Source: Candidatus Fluviicola riflensis (GTDB lineage Bacteria; Bacteroidota; Bacteroidia; Flavobacteriales_D; Crocinitomicaceae). Taken from it: 64,000 bases of DNA. Shown piece by piece: positions 18,901 to 28,007 of the stretch. The DNA lies in the NCBI GenBank assembly GCA_002243285.1, contig CP022585.1:186001-250000 (forward strand), written 5' to 3'. Position 1 is the stretch's first letter. Every line of letters starts with the position of its first letter. The translations under genes were made by a program, and so were the position numbers. The notes beneath the pieces were generated by a model. The model ran no database searches. It was not told where the DNA came from and worked only from the letters and a program-made list of their open reading frames with translations.

Positions 18901-21560
18901 CCGTCCTCAGTAAGCGCTACTAAATCGAAGGTGTGCCGCTGATCGGTTTCCAGGGTTCCGTCCATGTGCACGTTGACGGGTTTTCGTAAACCAATGTAGG
19001 TTTCAAACGGTGAATAATTGATACTGCTGCGATCGATACTGAAATCGCCACCGGCTTCGTAAACTTTGGTAATGTAATGCGCGCGAAGCATGCCAGGAGC
19101 GGTGGTTCCCACCTCGAGTTTGGTCTTGATCCAGGATTCGCCTTTATCGTTGAGGTAGCCGTCGTGAATCAATTCCATATCGGTATGACAGGTGCGAATC
19201 GGCGAGTCGAAGGTAAAGTCTTTATAATCAGTAAAAGAAGTTTCCAGCTGACTCACTTTCACCGAAACGGTCGCCCGTAGTTTTTTGGCAATCGCGCCAT
19301 GAAGCCATTTCACTGCCAGTTTTGTGCTGTCGCGCGCCAATTGGTTGTCTACATTCATCAGAATTTTCAGACGATTGGGCTTGATGGTTTCGATCCGCAG
19401 GTTTTTAGTGTAGGTACGATTTCCGACTGTTACCGAAGCGGTGTAATTACCCGTTGGTGCTTCTGCTGAAGTCGCCGTGCGAAAATCGTACATGCCGTTG
19501 ACGTGTTTCACCCGCGATTGCTCGTCGACGACCTGTCCGTTCGGATCCTGCAGCTGGAATCCTACCGGATGATTGGGTGGAAGCTTCTTCAGTAAATCCT
19601 GCAAAACAAATGTCAGGTAAAGTGAATCGCCGGGTCGCCAGACACCACGTTCGCCGTAGATATAACCTTTCACACCGTTTTGCAGTTCTTCGCCTTCAAT
19701 ATCAAATTCACTGAGCGAGTTGGAATAACCGTCACCCAGTTTCATATACCCGCGCTGATCGCCGCGTTTGGTAATCATCAGGAAAGGTTTTTCTTTCAGG
19801 CGAACTTCGAGCATTCCATTTCCGTCGGTTGTTCCCTGGGCGATTACTTGTTTGGTAAAATCGTAAAACGTGACCTGCGCTCCGGAAACAGGTGCTGTTG
19901 TGAGCATATCGCTGACAAATGTGTGCGACAGGTGATCTTCGTCGAGTTTGAAAATGGTTCCCAAATCAGAAGCAAGAATGTTGCGGCTCACTGCTTTTCC
20001 GTAGTAATAATCGTCTTCGCAGGGTGACGAATCATCACTGTAGTAAGACCAATCTTCATAGCCACCGTCGAAACCGTATCCGTGCCAGTTTTCTTCCGAC
20101 CATTCGGGATCGTTGCCTTCTTCGTATTCCGTTGCAACTATTTCGGTTTCTTCTGTCTCTGGAGATTCCACCGGACAATCACAAACCGTGTATTCTTTTT
20201 GAAATTTAATGCTCACGCGGTAAATGGAACCGGGATCGGTTTTGATGAATTTATTGAGGTCGATGACGTGCGTGTTCCATTGCTTCAGGTTCATGCTTTT
20301 ATCATAATCCAGGGCAATTTTCTTCTCAGCGATCACTTTCCCGAAACGTGTTAATCCATCGTCGCCATCCAGGTCATTGATCTGTAAAAAGTGGTGAATA
20401 TTGTTCTCATAAATCTTTATAATGCGTACATCCACCCCTTTCAGGCTCACGGTTTCGAATGGAAAAATAAGTCCTTGTGAGTTCGGTAAAATACTTCCGT
20501 TGCCTTTGATCCGCACCAGCGGTTTTGGTTCCCTGAATTCCAGTTTTGTGGAATAAGGTTTCAGCATCTGGTAACCCATAACGTTTCGCAAACCGTCGCT
20601 GATGTGTAACGTATGCTCGCCGACAAACCGGTTGGGAAGGTAAACGGTAACCAAACTTCCGGTCACATTAAATGTAAGATTGTCAATGCCATCGATGGTC
20701 ACAATCCCGTTGAGGTCCTGCGAAGCGAGAATGGGTTCACTGAAATCGATTTCCACGTATTGATCCCCTTCGTCGATGACTTTAACATTATTGGCCGCGA
20801 AATCGCCCAAAGCCGGAATAATAATTTCTTCTTTTCCGCGACTCATAGCATTGACCGGTGCACCATTCCAGGTTACAATGATTTTCCCTTCTTCTTTTTT
20901 CCGGAGAATACTGTCGACTCGAAAAGAGTAGCTATTGTCTTCGTAAGACTTTTCCAGGGTAAACGGCAATTCTTTTCCGTTTTGTGTAATTTGAAGTGTC
21001 TTGTGTAGTAAAGCCGAGTCTTCATAATCGCTGGTACTGATCTCGCCATACAAACGTTTCCATTGCGAATTGTAATCATCAATAGAGGTAAGTCCACCAA
21101 TATTTACCATCAATTTCTGCTCGTAGGTCGCAAACTGAAAGTGAAATTCTTCATAACCGTCTTTCACCTGTACCAATTTTTCCAAATCAAAATAAACATT
21201 GTAGAATTGATTTACGGGCAATGCTTCATCGGGGATAAATTCGATCGAATGCTCATCTGTCCAGACTGCATGGCCTTTGATTTCCGGTTCAAACGTAAAG
21301 ATGTCTTTCAAAATTGTTGCATCCGGTGTACCAAATTCATTGTTCCGGATTGTAGCCAATACATCTTCAGCCAGCACATCCTGCAATTCCACACGAATGT
21401 GGTTTTTACGCGAACGCATTCCGGAAGAATAAGCCGAGATGTATTCATTAAAAGCCGGATCGACTTTCACCAATTCAGGTTTCCCCGAGCCGCAACCGCT
21501 GAGGAAAAGGATAAGAGAAGTAATGAGTGTAATGCACGAGGAGTAAGCAAACGTTTTCAT
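15987..21560 (-). CDS. Bacterial alpha-2-macroglobulin family lipoprotein
   Basis: The 1857-residue protein starts with a lipoprotein signal (ITLITSLILFLSGC, lipidation at Cys23). It has the macroglobulin beta domains, with MG2-like segments such as VKGYIYGERGVWRPGDSLYL and the A2M core near LAIVDEGLLDLTAF. The thioester site CIEQ (Cys about 1407, in YPHGCIEQTT) is intact and sits in the alpha-helical TED domain. Known role: these periplasmic protease traps cross-link attacking proteases through the thioester and protect the envelope. Many family members pair with the peptidoglycan synthase PBP1C, but no pbpC is next to this gene. An Asp/Glu/Tyr-rich insert at about 470-520 is unusual. Confidence 0.9.
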   Translation of the reverse strand: MKTFAYSSCITLITSLILFLSGCGSGKPELVKVDPAFNEYISAYSSGMRSRKNHIRVELQDVLAEDVLATIRNNEFGTPDATILKDIFTFEPEIKGHAVWTDEHSIEFIPDEALPVNQFYNVYFDLEKLVQVKDGYEEFHFQFATYEQKLMVNIGGLTSIDDYNSQWKRLYGEISTSDYEDSALLHKTLQITQNGKELPFTLEKSYEDNSYSFRVDSILRKKEEGKIIVTWNGAPVNAMSRGKEEIIIPALGDFAANNVKVIDEGDQYVEIDFSEPILASQDLNGIVTIDGIDNLTFNVTGSLVTVYLPNRFVGEHTLHISDGLRNVMGYQMLKPYSTKLEFREPKPLVRIKGNGSILPNSQGLIFPFETVSLKGVDVRIIKIYENNIHHFLQINDLDGDDGLTRFGKVIAEKKIALDYDKSMNLKQWNTHVIDLNKFIKTDPGSIYRVSIKFQKEYTVCDCPVESPETEETEIVATEYEEGNDPEWSEENWHGYGFDGGYEDWSYYSDDSSPCEDDYYYGKAVSRNILASDLGTIFKLDEDHLSHTFVSDMLTTAPVSGAQVTFYDFTKQVIAQGTTDGNGMLEVRLKEKPFLMITKRGDQRGYMKLGDGYSNSLSEFDIEGEELQNGVKGYIYGERGVWRPGDSLYLTFVLQDLLKKLPPNHPVGFQLQDPNGQVVDEQSRVKHVNGMYDFRTATSAEAPTGNYTASVTVGNRTYTKNLRIETIKPNRLKILMNVDNQLARDSTKLAVKWLHGAIAKKLRATVSVKVSQLETSFTDYKDFTFDSPIRTCHTDMELIHDGYLNDKGESWIKTKLEVGTTAPGMLRAHYITKVYEAGGDFSIDRSSINYSPFETYIGLRKPVNVHMDGTLETDQRHTFDLVALTEDGKAAKADKIQVKIYKLEWRWWYEKDDEKLSDYMARTGTIVVKDTTVSTKNGKANFHFKVKSPDYGRYLITATDLNSQHQTGEIITIDYPYQSRGNHRDNERANMLSFSCDKQNYTKGEQIKVSIPSPSNGRALISVETSRKVVKKFWINTVKGETVHSFEATADMSPNAFIHVTMIQPHASTQNDLPIRMYGIVPVMVDDPNTHLHPEIVMADQVRPETKTSIKIKEQNGRKMTYTLAIVDEGLLDLTAFKTPQPWTTFYAKEALGVTTWDIYDHVIGAYAGKIDKLLSVGGDGDLDGSKGPKANRFKPVVTHLGPFVVEAGQTGNHTIDIPNYVGSVRVMVVAQQDGAYGNAEKAVAVKKPLMVLSSLPRVLGPGETVQLPVTVFAMEKHIKDVKVTVEVNDFLSIDGSRTQSISFTEPGDNMLHFKLQVSEKVGIAKVKITATCGSEKAVEEIELDVRPANPIVFEGQEMTLQPGKSWDTELQFKGLSGTNQATIEFSSIPSIGLEKRLNYLIEYPHGCIEQTTSAVFPQLYVDNLMDLNTDQQTRTSANVTAGLKRLQFFQTTNGGFSYWPGESSENEWGTNYAGHFMLEAEQQGYHLPGNMKSRWLAYQQQVARDFDPSATAQNSSEMHTQAYRLFVLALGKKQELGAMNRLRETKNLSVAAKWRLAAAYQLVGQQEVARQLIDPLPLTVSTYRELSDSYGSEVRDQAMILEVLSLSNRTTKASAVAEKLAQKLNSDAWMSTQETAYSLLAMCEYAGVKNGSGVNCTYQLNGGTAQKIASGKTITPIRYREKDFAKRASFRCKNTGKFPLYVKVMVQGVPLKGESKTASNNLKMSLKFRDSNGKDIKPDKLPQGTDFLVEVTITNPGKKGVYREMALTQIFPSGWEIHNSRMDDVGIFSMARYMDIRDDRVYTYYDLEPNESKTFTIRLNATYLGRFYLPTTYSDAMYNHLINASAPGKWVEVVKQT

Positions 21561-21927
21561 AGTTTTCGGATAAATGACTAACCAAAAGTGTCTGAAAGAA
21601 TGCGATTGAAACGGGTAGTTTTATAACGCGCGATTGCTGACTTATTAAGTGTGGGGATTTGGTGATTATTTGATTTTTACTGAAAGTAGCTGATTTCCTC
21701 CAGTACCGGGAGATGTGATTGCGCTGTTATCGAATCCCCGGCGACCAAAAGGAAATCACCATCCGATTCCAACTGCCACGCCAGAAATAAAGAAAGTTGC
21801 TAAACCAACCTAAAATATTCGTGTTTGCAATAAAAAAGCAACCCGATTGCAACACTAAAAACTTTCTTTACTCTTTGCGTGACAGGGAGAAACGGAATCT
21901 ACTCTCACTTTATGATCATCTGATTTT
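21561..21927. other. Intergenic region without recognised feature
   Basis: These 367 bp lie between two minus-strand genes. No open frame, strong hairpin or consensus promoter is seen. The sequence CACTTTTG, read on the minus strand near 21585, is one base from a -7 box for the macroglobulin gene. Confidence 0.5.
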
Positions 21928-22629
21928 TTAGTACATGGTGCCGTTCCTACCGAAGGAAGAACTGTCGAAAACCGTTAATCCACTTGTTTCGTCAAAACGC
22001 CAGTAACCGATCAAGCCTGTTTCGTTACCAACCAGTTTCTGGCACATATTTTCGCGAATTTCAGTCATCGTAAGTGTCCGGTTCCACAAGCGTACTTCAT
22101 CCATTTGTCCTGTCCATGGGAAACCCGACGCCGGATAACTTCCCGTACATCCGATCTGAAAACGATTGGAAAGGCTGCTCAGAGAAGCAAAGGCCGAAGC
22201 CGAGATGTCGGTGCTGGCTTTCAATTCGCCATTCACATACAATTGCATAAAACCGTCGCGGTCATACACACCTGCAATGTGTACCCAGGTATTGTTGGGG
22301 CAGCTGTTCCAGGTGGCATACTGATTGACATTGTTGCCGTTGTGGAAAATGATGGAAATCTGCGATGGTCCGGGGTAATTGTAAATTGCGTAGAAATACG
22401 GTGTCGCTCCACCAGGAACCCAGTTACCGCAAATTCCGGAGGGCTGTGTGGTGGATGTTTGAAAGAGATAAGTCCACACCTCGAAAGAAAAATCGGTGGT
22501 TCCCAACGGAATGGGTCCGCAGTCGATGTAATCATTGACACCGTTCAATTCGACATTGTGACCGGCTCCCTGAGCCATAATCGGTTCGGCCATGGCAAGA
22601 ATTGCCAGAGAAATAACATACTTTTTCAT
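21928..22629 (-). CDS. Secreted LamG-like jelly-roll protein, possibly truncated
   Basis: The 233-residue protein has a signal peptide (MKKYVISLAILAMAEPIMAQ) and a single LamG/concanavalin-like domain: VELNGVNDYIDCG, FSFEVWTYLFQ, WVHIAGVYDRDGFMQLYVNG, QMDEVRLWNRTLTMTEIREN, GLIGYWRFDETSG. Such domains bind glycans or proteins at the surface. The reading frame stops at FGRNGTMY, just where the last strand of this fold and usually a sorting domain would follow. No T9SS domain is present. It lies 9 bp downstream of the T9SS protein gene on the same strand, so the two are probably co-transcribed. Confidence 0.75.
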   Translation of the reverse strand: MKKYVISLAILAMAEPIMAQGAGHNVELNGVNDYIDCGPIPLGTTDFSFEVWTYLFQTSTTQPSGICGNWVPGGATPYFYAIYNYPGPSQISIIFHNGNNVNQYATWNSCPNNTWVHIAGVYDRDGFMQLYVNGELKASTDISASAFASLSSLSNRFQIGCTGSYPASGFPWTGQMDEVRLWNRTLTMTEIRENMCQKLVGNETGLIGYWRFDETSGLTVFDSSSFGRNGTMY

Positions 22630-22638
22630 AGAAAACTG

Positions 22639-23835
22639 TTAATGCAGTAGTGCAATTTTGGTTTGAAGGATGGTGGTGCATTTTTCGGGATCTTTGGTCT
22701 CCATTTCCCGTAGACTCAGGAAGTACATCCCATCAGGTAATTCGTGGGTGTTGAGCGATATACAACTTCCGGCCATTTGCGGATCGATTGAAAATGAACT
22801 GATTAGTTGCCCCATTTCATTACTGATCTCGATTAAAACGGGTGAAGAAATTTTCTCGTAGAAATAAATGTTGATCACTTCTCCGGCCGGATTGGGAAAG
22901 ACCATTGCCCTGCTGGCAGCAAATGTACGTACCAGTGTTTGTGGTGGGAAAACGTTGATCAATCCATCTTTATCGACCATCTTCAGACGGTAATACATCA
23001 TGGCACCGACCGCATTCTCATCCATTACCGAATAGTGAGAAGGGCCTTCTGTGTTTCCAGTCGCGGGTTGGTGATAAAGTTTTTCCCACACATCGGCATC
23101 AGTCGATTTTTCTAAGCTGAAGTAATCCGTATTGTGCTCCGACTCGGTAGTCCATTTAATTTGTGACTTGTTGGAAGCCTCATCCATCCATTCTACTGTC
23201 ATGGCCGAAAGTTCAACAGGAAGAATAGTAATGGAATAATGGTCTAGAATGAATTCTTTTCTGTCTGTAAACGTCAACCGCCACACCGAATCACCAATCG
23301 GATAAAAGGTAGCATTCGCATCACTCCATGCCAGACAGGTAATCTCAGCATTGGTGTTGCGCTTAAACATCGCCATTAACGGTTCCAGAAATGGCGTGAA
23401 ATATGGATTTCCACCATAGTAATAAGAGACATTGTATTGGGTGGAAGGCGGATCGGTAAACACACCGAAATACCGGTCAGAGGCTGCTGAAGGTAATCCA
23501 CAAGTCACGTTGGGCAATGCATCTACCCGGTATAAATGAAAATAGGATGGCGAACCGGTTACACCCGAAATCCTGACACTATCTTGTAGCAACGGATGTT
23601 TTAAGGTCATTGACTGACTTGGAAGCATGCCGCCGAACGGATAAATCATGATGGATGTGTCGCCTATGGGAGCGCCTGACATTCGCCTGATTGGTGCCGC
23701 TCCTATTGTTTGTGAATTTGCCATTTCCGTGCAAAGAATACAACCCGTTGCGAGTAATAAATAGACAATTATCCAACGATCTATTCCTGGCTTTTGGGAA
23801 TCCGCGGAAGGCGTTTTTTTTGGTCTGTGATCCAT
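22639..23835 (-). CDS. Secreted protein with T9SS type A sorting domain
   Basis: The 398-residue protein has a hydrophobic N-terminal segment (WIIVYLLLATGCILCTEMANS) preceded by 20 polar residues. The N-terminal 190 residues resemble no known domain. Residues 205-300 form a fibronectin-like module common in these proteins (LPVELSAMTVEW, SQIKWTTESEHNTDYFSLEKS). The last 85 residues are a type A sorting domain (MVFPNPAGEVINIYF, NEMGQLISSF, LPDGMYFLSL). It is probably exported to the surface by the type IX system. It forms a likely operon with the LamG gene. Confidence 0.75.
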   Translation of the reverse strand: MDHRPKKTPSADSQKPGIDRWIIVYLLLATGCILCTEMANSQTIGAAPIRRMSGAPIGDTSIMIYPFGGMLPSQSMTLKHPLLQDSVRISGVTGSPSYFHLYRVDALPNVTCGLPSAASDRYFGVFTDPPSTQYNVSYYYGGNPYFTPFLEPLMAMFKRNTNAEITCLAWSDANATFYPIGDSVWRLTFTDRKEFILDHYSITILPVELSAMTVEWMDEASNKSQIKWTTESEHNTDYFSLEKSTDADVWEKLYHQPATGNTEGPSHYSVMDENAVGAMMYYRLKMVDKDGLINVFPPQTLVRTFAASRAMVFPNPAGEVINIYFYEKISSPVLIEISNEMGQLISSFSIDPQMAGSCISLNTHELPDGMYFLSLREMETKDPEKCTTILQTKIALLH

Positions 23836-23950
23836 AAATATATTCTTTAGTTTTGTTTTTTAACTTTTCTACAGTTTTTTAACACATTGCAAATAAAGAA
23901 TACATTCTATTAATAATCAAGTAGTTACATAAAAGTGCCTAAGTATCTAA

Positions 23951-24343
23951 ATGGAAACTAATATGGAAAAAACAGTGTTTTTTTATGACGAACAAAAATT
24001 AAAATGTCCTGTTACGGCAGCCCTTGAAGTGATGGGAGGCAAGTGGAAACCAATTATTTTAGTCGTTTTGTCAGAAGGTCCACACCGTTTTGGTGAGATC
24101 AGGAAGCGCATTCCGAAGATTTCTCAGAAAATCCTGACCCAAATGTTGCGTGAATTGGAGCAGGATAAATTGGTTAGCAGAAAAATTTACAATGTCATTC
24201 CGCCAAAAGTGGAATACAGGCTCACCGAACTGGGAAATTGCCTGGAACCAATCATTGATCAGGTTTATCAATGGGGAGTCAAATACACGGTGTCTAATGT
24301 GCCGATCCCAATTATTTCCGGCGAAAAAGAATTGCCGAATTAA
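23951..24343 (+). CDS. HxlR-family winged-helix transcriptional regulator
   Basis: The 130-residue protein carries the HxlR signature CPVTAALEVMGGKWKPIIL, then the recognition region HRFGEIRKRIPKISQKILTQ and a wing (PPKVEYRLTELG). Family members are small dimeric DNA-binding proteins that often respond to electrophiles or redox signals and usually control an adjacent gene. The divergent neighbour here is the T9SS protein gene 115 bp away, so control of that pair is possible but unproven. A second ATG at 23963 could also be the start. Confidence 0.9.
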   Translation: METNMEKTVFFYDEQKLKCPVTAALEVMGGKWKPIILVVLSEGPHRFGEIRKRIPKISQKILTQMLRELEQDKLVSRKIYNVIPPKVEYRLTELGNCLEPIIDQVYQWGVKYTVSNVPIPIISGEKELPN

Positions 24344-24431
24344 GAAACGCAACTTAAATCACCGACTGCTTAAACCGACCGATCCACGAACTCACGTTAA
24401 AATAAGTTTTATTGATTTTTTTTGCGGGGGA

Positions 24432-26144
24432 TTAGATCTTCCCCAACAACCCTTTCGCGCGTTCAAACAATGCAGCGGTATCGAGTTCTGTGCCACCGAA
24501 TCCGTAACGGAAATGGTCACAAATCTCAATCACTTCCCGCAAGTTGTGAGCCGTGTCGGCGTCTTTATCAGCCAGCAAAGCCAACGCTTTTTCACGGGTC
24601 AGGAATTCCTGGCGGAACTGTTTCTCCAAGCGCTGAATAATTGCTTTCGGCAATACGATAGCAAATTGATTGTTGTCACCGATTGCTCCCTGAGTGATTT
24701 TCCAGAAATCGGTTTGTTCGGCTACAGGAGCAGGAATTAACGGAGCGGTTTTACCAGCCGTTTTCTCATCTTCCTTGCGTTTGCGTTTCCCCATAAAAAG
24801 GAACAACAACAAGCCAAGGAGACAAACCGGTGTAGCAATACCGACGATCAATGTGGTATTTGATCCTTCTTTTTCCCCGGCATTTTTTCGTGTACCTTGT
24901 CTCATTTCCGGACCAACGTGCGCAGGCGTATCTTGTGAATGATCTGCAATTGGCTGGAAGGAAGCATCTTTTTCCACATCCAATGAAAAGGGTTGGGCAC
25001 GAACAGTTACATATTTTTCCAGTTCAGGATCAAAATACGAAATGGCCTGCGCGTCAAAATCTACTTTTCCGCTGCTTCCGATCTGAATATTGTAAAGAAA
25101 GGTCATGGTTCCTTCAACACCTTCTTCGGTAAACTGGAATTCTTCTTTACGTTCAGGGTCGCCATAAACCACACAACCGTTTGGTAAATTCAGTACCGGC
25201 GGATTGATATTGTGAAGATTTCCCAAACCGGAAACAACCAGCGTAAGAGAAAAGACATCGCCTTGTTTGAGTTTGGTTTTGCCCAATAATTGGTCGAGCT
25301 TAAACTGGCCCACACCACCGATAAATGTTTTCGGAGCACCGTCCGGCAAAGGTTTCACATTCAGCACCGCCGAAGATGATTTGAATGAAATAGTTTTATC
25401 GAAAAATGCTGTGTGACAGCGCAGGGACATTTCAAACGGACGGATTTTGCATTTTCCAGTCGAAATCGGGAAAATCAACTGCTTTCCGTAGTCGAACGTC
25501 AGCATATTTTTGCCGTTGTACTTGGTTTCTTCCACCACCTGACGCTGATTCTGGAACACGTGTTCTTCAGCATTTTTATCGGCCTCAAACGGTTTATATC
25601 CTTCCAGGAAATAAATATTATAGCGCGAAAAAACCTTGGCTTTCAGCAGCACGCATTCGCCTTCGTAAACGGTGGTTTTCTTCGCCTGGATTACTCCGAA
25701 AATCGGGTCTTTGGAATTGTAGCCGAGGTTTTCTTCATCGTCTTCATTTTCCGCAGAAATTTTCAGGGTTATTTTGTTCGATTTGTAGGTCTTGCCACGA
25801 TAATCAACCGTAGCGTAAAACGTATGTGTTCCTTCTTTGCGGAATGATCCGCTTTGTTGAACATAATAATAGGTTTTGATTTTTCCGGAAGAAGGATCAA
25901 GCTTCTGCTCCATACCATTCATGAGTCCGTAATCAACTGAAAATTCAACCGGGAAATCAACTTTTACCGTACCGTTGAGATTGGTAGTAACCGTAATGGT
26001 AACAGACTCTTCGGGCGCGATATTTTTGTCACTCACCGTAAGCGATACCATCGGTTTCTGCGCAAACAGACATGTTCCAAATGCGGGAAACAAGCATGCT
26101 AAGAGTAGCGCTAACCTACCAGTCTTTTTTTGCTTTTGATCCAT
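24432..26144 (-). CDS. batD: BatD-like membrane-anchored protein of the aerotolerance operon
   Basis: From the ATG at 26144 (570 residues), which has an AAGGA just upstream, the protein has a signal peptide (LALLLACLFPAFGTCLFAQ). An alternative ATG at 26165 adds seven residues. Repeated beta-sandwich domains follow (VSLTVSDKNIAPEESVTITV, GVIQAKKTTVYEGECVLLKA, VFSLTLVVSGLGNLHNINPP). A transmembrane helix near residue 430 (LIVGIATPVCLLGLLLFLF) leads to a cytoplasmic helical tail. This is the BatD architecture. BatD works with the VWA proteins BatA and BatB at the inner membrane in stress tolerance; the molecular task is not established. The start overlaps the end of batC by about 29 bp. Confidence 0.88.
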   Translation of the reverse strand: MDQKQKKTGRLALLLACLFPAFGTCLFAQKPMVSLTVSDKNIAPEESVTITVTTNLNGTVKVDFPVEFSVDYGLMNGMEQKLDPSSGKIKTYYYVQQSGSFRKEGTHTFYATVDYRGKTYKSNKITLKISAENEDDEENLGYNSKDPIFGVIQAKKTTVYEGECVLLKAKVFSRYNIYFLEGYKPFEADKNAEEHVFQNQRQVVEETKYNGKNMLTFDYGKQLIFPISTGKCKIRPFEMSLRCHTAFFDKTISFKSSSAVLNVKPLPDGAPKTFIGGVGQFKLDQLLGKTKLKQGDVFSLTLVVSGLGNLHNINPPVLNLPNGCVVYGDPERKEEFQFTEEGVEGTMTFLYNIQIGSSGKVDFDAQAISYFDPELEKYVTVRAQPFSLDVEKDASFQPIADHSQDTPAHVGPEMRQGTRKNAGEKEGSNTTLIVGIATPVCLLGLLLFLFMGKRKRKEDEKTAGKTAPLIPAPVAEQTDFWKITQGAIGDNNQFAIVLPKAIIQRLEKQFRQEFLTREKALALLADKDADTAHNLREVIEICDHFRYGFGGTELDTAALFERAKGLLGKI

Positions 26145-26883
26145 TTGTTTTTCCTTTCGATCCATCCAATCGTTTCTTCGCGTCCATTTCCTGTCGCATC
26201 AATTCATCAAGCTTACGCTCGGTTTGTTTATCTGCCAGTTTTTGTTCTTTGCCTGCACTTCCGGATTGTGGTTTGGCGTCGCTGTTTCCAGGCTTGTCTT
26301 GACCATTTTGCGGTTGTTTCGGTTTGTTGTTATTTTGGCCCTGTTCTCCTTGTTTGGGTTTCTCTCCACCTTCATTCGGTTTGCTGTCTCCCGGATCTTT
26401 AGGGTCGTTTTGTTCTTGTTCCTGTTGTTTTTTCTTTTCCTGTTCTTCTTGTTCTTTTTTCAATCGTTTGGCTTCTGCCAGTTGCTGACGTGCCTTTTCA
26501 TTTTCAGGATTCAGTCTCAGCGCTTCTTTAAACGATTCTTCGGCACCACCGTAATCCTTTAGTTTCATGCGCGAATTTCCCACGTTGTGATAAGCCGAAG
26601 CTTTTCGCTTGGTGTTGGTCTGTTTACCTGCAGCTGTTCTGAAAGCTTCTTCCGCTTCCTTGTACTTTCCTGCGCGGTACGCCGATTGACCTTTCTCCTC
26701 TGACAAATCTACGTCATTTGGCGCTAACCGGTCTGCTGATTTATAATACTTTAACGCTTCTTTGTAATCGCCTTTTTTGTAGAGCTCACGCGCACGGTTC
26801 AACGTATCACGCCATTCCTGCGCCATTCCTGTATTGGAAGCCGCTGCCACTATCAAAAAGCAAAGCAAAACAAGTGTTTTCAT
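26116..26883 (-). CDS. batC: BatC, TPR protein of the aerotolerance operon
   Basis: The 255-residue protein starts at the ATG at 26883, which overlaps the batB stop as ATGA; an upstream reading to 26937 would lie inside batB and is rejected. A signal peptide (MKTLVLLCFLIVAAASNTGMAQ) precedes about three TPR units (RARELYKKGDYKEALKYYKS, AYRAGKYKEAEEAFRTAA, YHNVGNSRMKLKDYGGAEES). Next come a Lys/Glu/Gln-rich coiled coil and a low-complexity linker rich in Lys, Pro, Gln, Gly and Asn (about 140-210). The TPR part probably docks other Bat proteins in the periplasm. Confidence 0.88.
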   Translation of the reverse strand: MKTLVLLCFLIVAAASNTGMAQEWRDTLNRARELYKKGDYKEALKYYKSADRLAPNDVDLSEEKGQSAYRAGKYKEAEEAFRTAAGKQTNTKRKASAYHNVGNSRMKLKDYGGAEESFKEALRLNPENEKARQQLAEAKRLKKEQEEQEKKKQQEQEQNDPKDPGDSKPNEGGEKPKQGEQGQNNNKPKQPQNGQDKPGNSDAKPQSGSAGKEQKLADKQTERKLDELMRQEMDAKKRLDGSKGKTNGSKAKKDW

Positions 26884-28007
26884 GACTGTGAACGATTTAC
26901 GAGAAATGGGACAAAAAGATACCCTAAAAAGCAACAAAAAGCAATTATGAGCGGAATCTGGTAATAATTACGCTGAACAGTAAATTCCATATTTTTCACC
27001 GTTTTACTTTTCACCGAAGATAAATCGTTTGCTACGGCAGTCATATCCGGGTAAGCCGAATTAGCAAAATGCAACGCACTTCCGGTAGCATTTGCCATGC
27101 GTTTTAATCCGCTGACATCCAATTTGGAAACCACGGCACCACCACCATCGCGTTTGTAACCGAGGGTCGGATCTTTCGGGTCGTTGGGAATCAATCCGCC
27201 TTGTTCGGTACCAATGCCGAAATAAGTCAGATCGATGTCTTTTTCTACAATTTTGGTAACTTGCTCGCGCCACAATTGCTCGTGATCTTCACCGTCGGTA
27301 ATCACCAAAACCGCATGGCCCGATTCACTGTCCATAAATTGAATCTGGGCCATTTCAAGCGCAGCTCCGATATTGGTTCCCTGATTGGAAATCATGTCTG
27401 TTTCAATCTCCTGCACGAACATTTTAGCAGCACCATAATCCATCGTCAACGGCAATTGCGTATAAGCTTCGTTGGCAAAAATGACCACCGAAACGCGTTC
27501 TCCTTTCAAGCTGTTAAGCAATTGCATCACGCCGCGTTTGGCAACCGTAAGGCGCGATGAAGTAGCGTCCATATCAATTGTGTTCATAGAAGATGAAACA
27601 TCCAGGCAAATCACCAAATCCAGCACGCGTTTGGAGCCTTTTACCTTGCGGTTTCCCATTACAGGTTGCACTAGTGCGATTACGAGGAAAAAAAGAATGT
27701 TGCGAACGAAGAAATATTGTAGAAAATAACGCAGCGGGTGGAATGTCACCCAAAGCATACGTGTTCTGCCCATTCCGCGGTAGTTGTCGTGCAACTCACT
27801 TTTCCATTGCCAGCGTTTTAGATATGCCAGTAAAATCAAAGGGATGAACAGCAACATCCAAAAAAATCCGGGATGCAGAAACTGAAAATTAGCTCCTGCC
27901 ATTTCAAACGAACCATACAACAAACCGGCAATCGCCCAGAAAGCAATTTCTGCGATGAGCGTCCAAATGACCAGTTTTCGGAATACGTCGCTGTACTGCT
28001 TAGTCAT
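26880..28007 (-). CDS. batB: BatB, membrane VWA-domain protein
   Basis: The 375-residue protein has three hydrophobic segments near the N-terminus (about 12-31, 48-62 and 100-116), a von Willebrand A domain and a C-terminal membrane helix (IPLIIAFCCFLGYLFVPFLV). The metal-ion-dependent adhesion site is complete: DVSSSM (136-141), a threonine in NQGTNIG, and the aspartate in VITDGED. VWA proteins of this type act with MoxR AAA ATPases. The gene overlaps batA by 8 bp and batC by 4 bp. Confidence 0.92.
   Translation of the reverse strand: MTKQYSDVFRKLVIWTLIAEIAFWAIAGLLYGSFEMAGANFQFLHPGFFWMLLFIPLILLAYLKRWQWKSELHDNYRGMGRTRMLWVTFHPLRYFLQYFFVRNILFFLVIALVQPVMGNRKVKGSKRVLDLVICLDVSSSMNTIDMDATSSRLTVAKRGVMQLLNSLKGERVSVVIFANEAYTQLPLTMDYGAAKMFVQEIETDMISNQGTNIGAALEMAQIQFMDSESGHAVLVITDGEDHEQLWREQVTKIVEKDIDLTYFGIGTEQGGLIPNDPKDPTLGYKRDGGGAVVSKLDVSGLKRMANATGSALHFANSAYPDMTAVANDLSSVKSKTVKNMEFTVQRNYYQIPLIIAFCCFLGYLFVPFLVNRSQS

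Noticed and set aside
15993-21581. Many open frames of 60-170 codons on the plus strand opposite the macroglobulin gene.
   Set aside because: They are antisense shadows of a long, well-supported coding region and lack family motifs.
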